56,943 nucleotides of DNA from Paenibacillus sp. FJAT-26967 (GTDB taxonomy: Bacteria; Bacillota; Bacilli; Paenibacillales; NBRC-103111), in contig NZ_LMXH01000014.1 of the NCBI RefSeq assembly GCF_001541095.1, positions 1 through 56,943 of the forward strand, read 5' to 3'. The position numbers and the translations under genes were made by a program. Under the pieces are notes generated by a model. That model was not told the DNA's origin. It worked only from the letters and a program-made list of their open reading frames with translations, and ran no database searches. Positions 8,395-16,638 of this stretch are shown one piece after another. The first letter of the stretch is position 1. Each line of letters begins with the position of its first letter.

Positions 8395-9276
8395 ATGAGC
8401 AAGTTGCTGCGGCTTTCAAAGCTTTTTCACCCTAAATCCGGACGTTCTTTAATGCTTCCGGTAGATCACGGGACTACCTATGGACCTCTTCGCGGATTGT
8501 CTTCTATGCCTGAATTGGTACGTATAGCCAACCGATTCCGGCTTCAAGCCCTCATTGCTCATAAAGGTGCGATTCATCGGGCGCTGGAAGGGGACGAGCC
8601 GATCTGGGGCACTGAATTTATTCTACATCTATCTGCATCCACAACGTTAGGTCCCGATCCATCCCGTAAACAAATTGTGTCTACCGTACGACACGGGCTG
8701 CAAATAGGCGCTGCAGGGATTTCCGTACATGTGAATGTAGGCGTTCCGCAGGAACATGAGATGATCCGCGACCTGGGTATGGTATGCGATGAAGCCTATG
8801 CGTGGGGAATGCCCGTACTGGCTATGATGAATGTCCATGAGGACACTTCCTCCCTGTCGGCGACTTCACGTAAGATTGCCCATGCTGTCCGATTAGCCGG
8901 TGAGCTAGGTGCGGATCTTGTGAAGATTCAAAATCCAGCCAGCCCGGAGGCAGCCGCTGAGGTTGTATCCGCGTTCGATATTCCGGTGCTGCTGGCGGGT
9001 GGAAACTCCACCACCGATAAACTGGCTTTTTTCCGAGGTGTGCAAGAAATGCTGGATGCCGGGGGCCGCGGACTCTGCGTAGGCCGTAATCTTTTCGAAG
9101 ATCCGCACCCTTCACATATGTGCCAAGCTCTTAGCGACCTCGTTCATAAAAGATGCAGTCCCGAAGAGGCCTACAATACATATACCTTGTACGAACAGGA
9201 GCTCGTTATAGCCGGGAATCCTTCCCGGACCAAGATTAGTCATCTCGATAGGGAGACATGGGAGGAATACGCATGA
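8395..9276 (+). CDS. Class I aldolase, DhnA/ADTH-synthase (GriI) type
   Basis: 293-residue TIM-barrel aldolase of the DeoC/FbaB group. LPVDHG (residues 21-26) gives the family Asp and His, ADLVKIQNP places the Schiff-base lysine at about residue 177, and LLAGGNS plus GLCVGRNLFE form the phosphate site. The nearest characterised relatives are archaeal 2-amino-3,7-dideoxy-D-threo-hept-6-ulosonate synthase and streptomycete GriI, which condenses aspartate semialdehyde with dihydroxyacetone phosphate. The neighbouring DHQ-synthase-II gene makes the GriI-like role the likeliest. The start (ATG 8395) follows AGAGGAGAA. It overlaps the next gene by 4 bases (ATGA). A plain catabolic aldolase is the alternative. 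Confidence 0.8.
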   Translation: MSKLLRLSKLFHPKSGRSLMLPVDHGTTYGPLRGLSSMPELVRIANRFRLQALIAHKGAIHRALEGDEPIWGTEFILHLSASTTLGPDPSRKQIVSTVRHGLQIGAAGISVHVNVGVPQEHEMIRDLGMVCDEAYAWGMPVLAMMNVHEDTSSLSATSRKIAHAVRLAGELGADLVKIQNPASPEAAAEVVSAFDIPVLLAGGNSTTDKLAFFRGVQEMLDAGGRGLCVGRNLFEDPHPSHMCQALSDLVHKRCSPEEAYNTYTLYEQELVIAGNPSRTKISHLDRETWEEYA

Positions 9277-10034
9277 TTATTGATGGTCACGCCCATATTT
9301 CACGTGAAGCACACAGCAGTCCTGAGCTGCTGCTGGCCGATATGGAGGCGGCAGGCGTATCACGGGCTGTCCTGGTACCGGGAGGGATGCTCGATGTCCG
9401 CCGTATGACACGCTTTATTACCGGACAAGAGCGGCCGATCACGACGATTCCGCCTAACGATGTGGTGCTCGAGATTATGCGTGAGCATCCCGACCGTTTC
9501 TACGGTTTCTGCTGCATTAATCCGGGTGATGGATCTGAAGCGGCTTTGGCGGCTTTAGATGAAGCACACAACAATGGATTCAAGGGACTCAAAATGTCCC
9601 CTCTCGTCCACCAGTTTGCTTTTACAGGAAAAGTATCTCAGGAGCTCGCAGCTCTCTGCGCCGACTTTAATATTCCTTACTATACTCATGTTCTTTTTAA
9701 TCCGAACGTCAGTACGGCTGCACTGGGTGAACTCGCGAAGAGCTTTCCCAAAACAAATTTTGTGATCGGACACATGGGAGTCGGCCCTCTGGATATCGAT
9801 ACGATTGAGCTTGCAGCATCACGGGACAATATTTATCTGGAGACTTCTACCGCAAATCCACTTGCTATTATGACAGCGATCCAGCAGGCCGGACCCGACA
9901 AAATCTTCTATGGTTCCGAGTTTCCACTCTCTGACCCCTATGTAGAAAAGGTTAAAATTGAACGCCTCCGTATTTCGGATGAAGATAAGGAAACCGTTCT
10001 ATACCGCACGATATCTCGTTTACTGGGACTATAA
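9273..10034 (+). CDS. Amidohydrolase-related metal-dependent enzyme
   Basis: 253 residues, amidohydrolase-2 (PF04909-type) TIM barrel. Metal site HAH at residues 6-8, His139 (YYTHV), His167 (IGHMG) and the last-strand motif GSEFP with Glu216, where the family usually has Asp (GSD/GTD). The start at 9273 overlaps the aldolase stop (ATGA) and has GGGAGG in front. In streptomycete benzoxazole pathways an amidohydrolase of this superfamily closes the oxazole ring after a ligase joins two amino-hydroxybenzoates, and the neighbours here fit that role. A decarboxylase or ring hydrolase is also possible for this family. Confidence 0.75.
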   Translation: MIIDGHAHISREAHSSPELLLADMEAAGVSRAVLVPGGMLDVRRMTRFITGQERPITTIPPNDVVLEIMREHPDRFYGFCCINPGDGSEAALAALDEAHNNGFKGLKMSPLVHQFAFTGKVSQELAALCADFNIPYYTHVLFNPNVSTAALGELAKSFPKTNFVIGHMGVGPLDIDTIELAASRDNIYLETSTANPLAIMTAIQQAGPDKIFYGSEFPLSDPYVEKVKIERLRISDEDKETVLYRTISRLLGL

Positions 10035-10055
10035 AAAAGGGGAGGTTAATGATCC

Positions 10056-11426
10056 ATGGCCATCGCTTTAAAAAGGGGAACCCCGGTGAAAAACATCACC
10101 CCAGGTAAAGCAAACGAAACGAATGAAGACCGCTTCGAGCCTCATATCCGTTGGTTCCAGGATCTGAACGGGCGGGGTCTTTCGATTGAAAATCTAAGCC
10201 GCTCTGAAGTAGAGGCCTACCATCGGCGTGTTCTTTGGAGTCTGCTGCAGCATGCGTCCGAGACCAATCCTTTCTATGAACAGAGGCTGAAAGAAGCGGG
10301 ACTTACGCCGGAGGAGGCATCCGATCCGGAATTTTTTGCGCGTCTTTCTTTTCTGACAAAAGAAGATCTCCGCGGCAATCCCCAAGCCATCGTGTGTAAT
10401 CCTAATCTCGCTCATATTCATACTTCAACCGGCACAACCGGAGGTAAACCAATCTATATCGGCCATACCCTGAACGATTTGTACCGGCTGGATGTCGCCC
10501 CTAACTATCCTTCCCTTATGCAGGATACAAAAGGTACGGTAGTCGGTAATGCACTCCCGTATGAAATGAGTTCTTCTGGCCTTTCCTTTCATCGTGTCTT
10601 TCAGGTCATGCAGGAATGTACGGTGCTTCCTCTTGGCAAAGGCGGTGCTTATTCACAGCCCGCTAAGGCTCTGGAGTGCATGCTTGCCTGGAATATAAAG
10701 ACGCTCGTCATCGCACCTTCCTATGCGGTTACTCTTGCCGAGAAGGCACACGAACTTGGAATAGATCTGCATCGGGATTTTAAGCTCCGCCATGTATTCC
10801 TGACCGGAGAGGGAGCATCCCCTGCACTCCGAGAAAGAATCGAACAGCTGTGGAATTGCCCCGCTACAACTTTATATGGTTCTTTAGAAGTAGGATTAAT
10901 CGGCATTGAATGTCTTCAGCACGAGGGTTTTCACTTAACTGAAGGACATGTGTACGCCGAAATCGTTCACCCGGCAACCGGAGTCCTTCTGGAGCCCGGT
11001 GCTACGGGGGAAATCGTTCTGACTTCTCTTCTGCGCGACGGGATGCCTGTGATCCGTTACAAAACAGGTGATCTCGGCTATATCGAAGAGAATGCCTGCC
11101 AATGCGGCTGCAAGCTTCGCCGACTTCATCTGCGCGGTCGATTAGGCGATCAGGTTATGCTGAACAGTGGCCCGTTCTCTCCCCTGTTTCTGGAGCAGCA
11201 TCTCCTCCAGCTTGCCGGTGTCGGCAACTGGTACCGCCTGATCATTGAGAATGGCGATCTTCTTGTCGAGGCCGAAATGGCTTCCCCCGATCTAAACCCG
11301 CAACAGTTGATTGCAGAAATCGAGGCTCATCTAGGATCAATTGTGGGTCAAAAATGTTCCGTCCGGATCGTCGACCGAGTGGAACGCGATGCCGGCAAAG
11401 CACGGCGAGTTCATTGTATATATTAG
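10056..11426 (+). CDS. PaaK-type adenylate-forming enzyme (aryl-acid ligase)
   Basis: 456-residue member of the phenylacetate-CoA-ligase-like branch of the adenylating superfamily. The nucleotide loop TSTGTTGGKP lies around residues 123-132. A LYGSLE block (the usual YG-x-TE position), VIRYKTGD, a Cys-rich insert (ACQCGC) usual in PaaK proteins, and a C-terminal GKARR with the catalytic lysine complete the set, so it looks competent for adenylation. Its likely substrate is the aromatic amino-hydroxy acid produced by the flanking aldolase and DHQ-synthase-II enzymes; this is inference. It is spaced 21 bases from the amidohydrolase and preceded by GGGGAGG. Confidence 0.8.
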   Translation: MAIALKRGTPVKNITPGKANETNEDRFEPHIRWFQDLNGRGLSIENLSRSEVEAYHRRVLWSLLQHASETNPFYEQRLKEAGLTPEEASDPEFFARLSFLTKEDLRGNPQAIVCNPNLAHIHTSTGTTGGKPIYIGHTLNDLYRLDVAPNYPSLMQDTKGTVVGNALPYEMSSSGLSFHRVFQVMQECTVLPLGKGGAYSQPAKALECMLAWNIKTLVIAPSYAVTLAEKAHELGIDLHRDFKLRHVFLTGEGASPALRERIEQLWNCPATTLYGSLEVGLIGIECLQHEGFHLTEGHVYAEIVHPATGVLLEPGATGEIVLTSLLRDGMPVIRYKTGDLGYIEENACQCGCKLRRLHLRGRLGDQVMLNSGPFSPLFLEQHLLQLAGVGNWYRLIIENGDLLVEAEMASPDLNPQQLIAEIEAHLGSIVGQKCSVRIVDRVERDAGKARRVHCIY

Positions 11427-11442
11427 AGAGGAGACTAAACGA

Positions 11443-12774
11443 ATGAGTAAAGTGCTAAAAAATGCTCCGGCGGATAACAAAGCCGTTGAAGCAGAGACAG
11501 AGGCTTCATCTTCAAACCTTACAAACAAAGAAAACCACAGCACCACAATGAAATCCGCAACAACTGGTGACAAGAATAAAGCAGCAGGAACCGGGGGCTC
11601 ATCCAGTTTAAATAATGCCCGGACTAAGCCCATCGCACCAGTGCGGACCAAATATGCTTGGTTCGATATTAGTGAATTAACCGCACCGGAGCAGTGGAGC
11701 CCGATTGTACAGGCTCTTCCTCACCAGAAATTCACAGGTGTCGTGGCCACTGAGCAGCAACTCGAACAGATCCCGCCCAATCTTGCGAAAATCAGTTATG
11801 TGGAGGGAGTTCCCTCCACGGATCAATTGACTGCGTTAAATGCAGCTTATGATATTGTGATCCTAGAGCCTTCCGTCATCACAAGTAACTGGTTCAAACG
11901 CAACCGCGGGACAATTACGTGCAAGGTCGGTACGACCGTGAACGTAACGGACCCTGCTTCACTTGAGCTTGCGGTAGCCATGACCCATGAGGTACCGCTC
12001 TTGATCGTTGAATTCCGGGATGATACTAAAATACCGTTGGAAATTGTACTTGCAGATGCCCAGAATCACGGGACTGAGGTCGTTATGAAAGTCCGTGACG
12101 ATGTGGAGGCCAAGGTTGTTTTCGGCGTCCTCGAATGCGGTGCGGACGGGGTTCTTATTGCTTCCAGCGACCTGGGTCAGGTATATGCAGTCGGTGAAGT
12201 ACTCACTTCGACCGGTGATAAGAGCGGCCAGACACTCCAGAAGCTCACGATCACCCGCACGGAACATGTCGGTATGGGCGACCGTGCCTGCATTGATCTG
12301 ACAAGCTACCTGGGCCTGGATGAGGGAATTCTTCTCGGCTCGTTCTCCTGTGGCGGCATCCTTGCCTGCAGTGAGACCCACCCGCTTCCGTATATGCCAA
12401 CAAGACCCTTCCGCGTTAACGCGGGCAGCCTGCACACCTATGTGCTCGCTCCTGATAACCGGACCTGGTACTTGTCCGATCTGCGCTCCGGAATGGAAGT
12501 CCTCGTAGTCAGTACGTCCGGCAAAGCACGCAGGGTGTCTGTCGGACGCGTCAAAATTGAGCGCAGACCGCTTCTCTATATCGAGGCTCAGGCCGATGAC
12601 GGTACGAAACTGAACGTCATCATGCAGGAAGACTGGCATGTCCGTGTCTTCGGGACAAACGGTCAGCCTATTAATATCACTACCCTCAAGCCAGGTGATC
12701 AAGTACTCGGCTATACCATGGACCCGGGACGTCATGTCGGCGTCAAAGTGGATGAACTTATTATCGAACAATAG
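11443..12774 (+). CDS. 3-dehydroquinate synthase II-type enzyme (GriH-like) with an N-terminal extension
   Basis: 443 residues. From about residue 70 (KYAWFDISEL) onward it matches archaeal-type dehydroquinate synthase II, including the LEPSVITSNWFKRN, GADGVLIAS and EHVGMGDRACIDLTS blocks and the C-terminal beta region with GSFSCGG and ETHPLPYMPTRPFRVNAG. Archaeal enzymes oxidatively deaminate the ADTH product; bacterial GriH-type relatives instead cyclise and aromatise the C7 sugar to 3-amino-4-hydroxybenzoate. The first ~69 residues are low complexity (Ser, Thr, Asn, Lys, Ala) and probably disordered, which is unusual for the family. The start at 11443 has GAGAGGAGA in front. It is 16 bases downstream of the first ligase. 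Confidence 0.85.
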   Translation: MSKVLKNAPADNKAVEAETEASSSNLTNKENHSTTMKSATTGDKNKAAGTGGSSSLNNARTKPIAPVRTKYAWFDISELTAPEQWSPIVQALPHQKFTGVVATEQQLEQIPPNLAKISYVEGVPSTDQLTALNAAYDIVILEPSVITSNWFKRNRGTITCKVGTTVNVTDPASLELAVAMTHEVPLLIVEFRDDTKIPLEIVLADAQNHGTEVVMKVRDDVEAKVVFGVLECGADGVLIASSDLGQVYAVGEVLTSTGDKSGQTLQKLTITRTEHVGMGDRACIDLTSYLGLDEGILLGSFSCGGILACSETHPLPYMPTRPFRVNAGSLHTYVLAPDNRTWYLSDLRSGMEVLVVSTSGKARRVSVGRVKIERRPLLYIEAQADDGTKLNVIMQEDWHVRVFGTNGQPINITTLKPGDQVLGYTMDPGRHVGVKVDELIIEQ

Positions 12775-12795
12775 AGCTTGAAAGGGGGACTACCG

Positions 12796-14043
12796 ATGTC
12801 CGTTAAATTCGCAGCCTTTATGGACCGCTTGGCACAGTCGCCTTTTTATCAGCAGCATCTCTCATCGGAACAAAAAAAGATTCGCGATCTAGACCGCATC
12901 GGGGAGCTTCCGCTTACGACGAAGGACCATCTCCGTGAGGCAGGTCCGTGGAATTTGCTTGCAGTTGCGCCCCAAGATGCGGCTGAGTATTTCGAGACGT
13001 TCGGCACGACCGGTCCACCAGCATCCGCCTGGTTCACACGGGCTGATCTGGAAGCCGGAGGACGGCAGATTCTGGATTCGGGGCTGCGTCTGACGAACGA
13101 GGACAGGCTGCTGAACCGGTTCCCTTATGCGCTGTCACTGCCCGCTCATCTTGTGCAGCAGGCCGCTTGGCAGGCCGGGGCATGCATCCTGCCCGCCAGC
13201 AGCCGCAGCACGATGACGCCTTATCCGCGTATCATCGAACTGCTTCGCAAGCTGAATGTCACGGTGATCACGGGGCTAGCCCGTGAAATGGAGCTGCTTG
13301 CTGAGACAGCCCGTCTTCTTGGCCTAGACAGCCGCAGCCGCTCTGACTTTCCTCACCTGAGAGCGCTGGGCGTCGCAGGAGAACTGCTGGCAGAGCCTCG
13401 CCGCCGGCATATTGAGGAGCTGTGGGGCGTACCGACGTACAATCTCTACGGCTCTACGGAAACCGCAAATATTGCCGCCATGTGCGAGCATGGTATTCTT
13501 CATGTGGCTGACCGTGACTTCCATGTGGAGGTTCTGCGAGAGGACTTGTCAGGGCCGGTTCAACCGGGCAGTAAAGGCAGGGCCGTCATCACAACACTCA
13601 CTCATGAAGGCTCTCCATTATTGCGGTATTTGAACGGTGACATCATCTCCCTCGAATCTCTTACCTGCCCATGCGGCAGAAGCGGGCCTAGACTGAATCA
13701 TTTCGGCCGCTCCAGTGACAGAATCATCGTGGGCGACCGTCTGCTAGAACCGCACGACATCCACGAAGCAGTCTATTCCTTACCGATGCCTCCCATTGCC
13801 TGGAAGACAACACCTGGTGGTGACACGCTTCTGGTGACTTGCGAGTGGCCTGCCGGGGAAACAGCCCCCGTTCATGCGGCGTCGCTGCTCACCGAACACT
13901 TGGGCCTCCCTGCAGCTGTAAGGACCGTGGAAAGCGGGGTTCTGCTCGATAGGCAGACACTCCTGGAGCAGCAAGTTAGTGTGAAGCCGCAATATATCGA
14001 ACAGCCTTCTCCGGTCCTGCTCGGATACGCGCAGCAAAAATAA
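12796..14043 (+). CDS. Second PaaK-like enzyme, degenerate active site
   Basis: 415 residues, related in outline to the first ligase (YGSTE, LLRYLNGD, CPCGRSG with paired Cys). Two features differ. The nucleotide loop reads TFGTTGPPAS instead of S-S/T-GTTG-K-P, and the C-terminal GK-x-R adenylation lysine is missing (the end reads VLLDRQTLLEQQV). It may therefore not adenylate, and may instead catalyse acyl transfer or condensation, or accept a preformed adenylate. The start at 12796 has AAAGGGGGA. It is the last gene of the operon, 21 bases after the DHQ-synthase-II gene, and is followed by a hairpin terminator. Confidence 0.75.
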   Translation: MSVKFAAFMDRLAQSPFYQQHLSSEQKKIRDLDRIGELPLTTKDHLREAGPWNLLAVAPQDAAEYFETFGTTGPPASAWFTRADLEAGGRQILDSGLRLTNEDRLLNRFPYALSLPAHLVQQAAWQAGACILPASSRSTMTPYPRIIELLRKLNVTVITGLAREMELLAETARLLGLDSRSRSDFPHLRALGVAGELLAEPRRRHIEELWGVPTYNLYGSTETANIAAMCEHGILHVADRDFHVEVLREDLSGPVQPGSKGRAVITTLTHEGSPLLRYLNGDIISLESLTCPCGRSGPRLNHFGRSSDRIIVGDRLLEPHDIHEAVYSLPMPPIAWKTTPGGDTLLVTCEWPAGETAPVHAASLLTEHLGLPAAVRTVESGVLLDRQTLLEQQVSVKPQYIEQPSPVLLGYAQQK

Positions 14044-14110
14044 TTATCATCGGGGGCCCCCCGTAAAATTTCCCGACCACAGATTCAACATAATGTTATT
14101 CTTGCTAAAA

Positions 14111-14154
14111 GCAAAAGCTCCAGCTCACATGAAAGTGAGGGCCGGAGCTTTTGC
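14111..14154. terminator. Bidirectional terminator between convergent units
   Basis: Long stem GCAAAAGCTCC/GGAGCTTTTGC with an inner CTCAC/GTGAG stem. A TTTT run follows on the minus side and a T-rich stretch on the plus side. Confidence 0.75.
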
Positions 14155-14264
14155 TTCTTCATAACCTCTTGTAACCATCCAGATTACCAGCATTCCCCCA
14201 AAAAAGAGCCGGCTTCCTGCCAACTCTATCCCTATCTTAATGAATCCGGCCGGCCTGTTTAGGC

Positions 14265-16463
14265 CTAAGCCCTGACAAAGGGGCGCGCAAGCCTTAGGAG
14301 GTCAGCTGCATCATCCATGGGAAGCGGCCGGCTGATATGATAGCCCTGCCCCATGGTACAGTTGTTGTGCTTGAGAAATTCCAATTGGTCTTCACGTTCA
14401 ATGCCTTCTCCGATCAATTCGAATCTGAGATTACGTCCCATGTCAATAATCGTTCTGACCAGAGCCTCTGTGTTCGCATTCATTCCAATCTCAGCGATAA
14501 AAGTCCGGTCTATCTTAATGTGATCAATAGGGAGCTTATCCAGCAGAGAGAGAGAAGAATAGCCCGTTCCAAAATCATCGATCGATAGCTTCACGCCGAG
14601 CCTCTTCAGTTCAGTCAGTATCGCAAGCGATTCCTTCATATTCTGCATGATGCTTTCCGTGATCTCCAGTTCCAGATCTCCGGGCTCCATTCCTGTCTCC
14701 TGCAGCACCCTGGCAATCAAATCGACGAACTGCTTATCCTGAAACTGCCTGACCGAGATATTGACAGCCATTCTGATCCGGGGCAATCCGTCCTCACGCC
14801 ATCTGCGATATTGTTCGCAGGCCGTTTGGAGTACCCACTTGCCTATAGGGACGATTAGTCCAGTCTCTTCAGCTACCGGAATGAACTCTCCAGGCGTTAC
14901 ATTCCCAAGCTCCGGATCCTGCCAGCGTAGCAGCGCTTCCATTCCTACAATTTGGCCGTTCTCAAGATTAATTTGCGGTTGATAGTGCAGGGTGAAAAGC
15001 TGATGTTCAAAGGCACGGCGGAGGCCGTTCTCCAGTTTGATTTTGCGTGCCAGACGATTATTATGAACGCTGTAGAACTGATAATTATTCTTGCCGTTCT
15101 CTTTGGAGAGATACATAGCCATGTCTGCATGCTTGATTAGCGCATCCCGTCCCAGCCCATCATGCGGATACATACTGATTCCGATACTGGTAGTCGTATA
15201 AACCTCATGCCCATGCAGTTGAAAAGGCTGTGTAAACTGATCGAGAAGGGCTTGAGCTTGTTCTCTGACCATGCTTTCTGATCTATTCTCCAACAAGATC
15301 ACAAACTCATCTCCGCTGTGTCTCGATACAATATCATTAGGGCCTACAGATTCTTTCAATCTCTCCGCAACCTGACGAAGCAGCATATCTCCATAAATAT
15401 GTCCGACTGTATCGTTAATGTTCTTAAACCGGTCTAAATCAAGAAAAAGGACAGCTAGCTGAATGTTAGCCTGTTCGGCCTGCTCCAATGCAGTATCCAG
15501 ACAATTATTCAGGTAACTCCGGTTGGGAAGGCCTGTTAAAGTATCATGATAGGCCATGTAATTTATTTTTTCTTCTGCTTTCTTCCGCTCCGTTATATCT
15601 TTGCCGATGCTCATGCAGGCTTTTTTGCCTCCATAATTTGTAGCTACCAGAACCAGCTCACAGCTGCGTACTTGTCCATCCATCCGCATATAACGCTGCT
15701 CCATCGTGGCGGAGATTCCCTTTTCCAGCACCTGTTCCACGTGTGTAAGCGCACTTCTACGACATTCCGGATGCAGAAAACGCAAAGCCGATCGTCCCGT
15801 CAGGGTAGTCAGCGAATAAGCCCCTAAAGCTTTGACCGCAGCAGGATTCGCATAAACCAGTTTCCCGTTCTGCTGAACGACAATCGGTTCTGGACATATT
15901 TCGATCAAGCTCCGGTAACGTGCTTCACTTTCCTTGAGAAGATCGCGCTCAATCATCATTCTTCGGAAGAAATAGCTAAGGGAAGCGTACACTACCGTAT
16001 TGAACATAACACCAACGAGGTTAACACGCATGTAGTCAAATTGCACCGCAGGGTAATAATTAAGAAGAAGATAGAGGATAAAACCCGCGCCTACTATTAT
16101 GGGCGCCCATAGACCCGGCAGCAAAAAGGCGTACAGCAGGAGAATCGTATACATGACAGAAGGGAGCTTAAAGTACTCGATATCGGGAAGAAGCGTAAAT
16201 AGAATACCATAAGCAAACAACCCGAATACATATTGCAGCGGGACAGACTTTTTAATAAAAACTGCGGCGATGATGCTGCCTAAAAACAAGAGGACATCCC
16301 AGTTGTGTGTGCTGGTGCCGGAATTTTTAAACAGATTATTCACGATTGTAAGAACTAATAAAGTCAATAAATAAGCTTTCCCATTTCGTGCAATGTGCTT
16401 GTAAACCGGATTAGACCTTAACTGCCTCATGCAAGTGAGCTCACTTTCCTTTGAGAAGTTCAT
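14265..16463 (-). CDS. Membrane GGDEF/EAL cyclic-di-GMP enzyme with PAS domain
   Basis: 732 residues. Six to seven hydrophobic helices fill about residues 30-170, followed by a PAS domain (about 180-295), a GGDEF domain (about 300-465) and an EAL domain (about 475-725). The cyclase signature reads SGDEF rather than GGDEF; SGDEF-type sites can still be active. The EAL domain keeps EALLRW, DDFGTGYSS and GEGIE, so phosphodiesterase activity is likely. Neither binding site near the two candidate starts (16463, or ATG about 33 bases in at 16430) is strong, so the N-terminus is uncertain. It stands alone, convergent with the aromatic operon. Confidence 0.9.
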   Translation of the reverse strand: MNFSKESELTCMRQLRSNPVYKHIARNGKAYLLTLLVLTIVNNLFKNSGTSTHNWDVLLFLGSIIAAVFIKKSVPLQYVFGLFAYGILFTLLPDIEYFKLPSVMYTILLLYAFLLPGLWAPIIVGAGFILYLLLNYYPAVQFDYMRVNLVGVMFNTVVYASLSYFFRRMMIERDLLKESEARYRSLIEICPEPIVVQQNGKLVYANPAAVKALGAYSLTTLTGRSALRFLHPECRRSALTHVEQVLEKGISATMEQRYMRMDGQVRSCELVLVATNYGGKKACMSIGKDITERKKAEEKINYMAYHDTLTGLPNRSYLNNCLDTALEQAEQANIQLAVLFLDLDRFKNINDTVGHIYGDMLLRQVAERLKESVGPNDIVSRHSGDEFVILLENRSESMVREQAQALLDQFTQPFQLHGHEVYTTTSIGISMYPHDGLGRDALIKHADMAMYLSKENGKNNYQFYSVHNNRLARKIKLENGLRRAFEHQLFTLHYQPQINLENGQIVGMEALLRWQDPELGNVTPGEFIPVAEETGLIVPIGKWVLQTACEQYRRWREDGLPRIRMAVNISVRQFQDKQFVDLIARVLQETGMEPGDLELEITESIMQNMKESLAILTELKRLGVKLSIDDFGTGYSSLSLLDKLPIDHIKIDRTFIAEIGMNANTEALVRTIIDMGRNLRFELIGEGIEREDQLEFLKHNNCTMGQGYHISRPLPMDDAADLLRLARPFVRA

Positions 16464-16581
16464 TTTAAAGGTGGGCTAGATATACTTCGTATTTTCCATA
16501 TATTATCATTATAGCAGATTTCTCCTAGTTAGTAGGACAAATTTCTTTACTCTCTGCAAAAAAAATCCGCAGCCACAAGAA

Positions 16582-16605
16582 AAAGGCTGCAGTCACGCAG
16601 CCTTT
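16582..16605 (-). terminator. Terminator of the FAD oxidoreductase gene
   Basis: On the minus strand AAAGGCTGC/GCAGCCTTT with a 6-base loop runs into TTTTTC just downstream of the stop at 16639. Confidence 0.8.
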
Positions 16606-16638
16606 AACATGGATAACCTACAACTACTTTAGTCCAAC

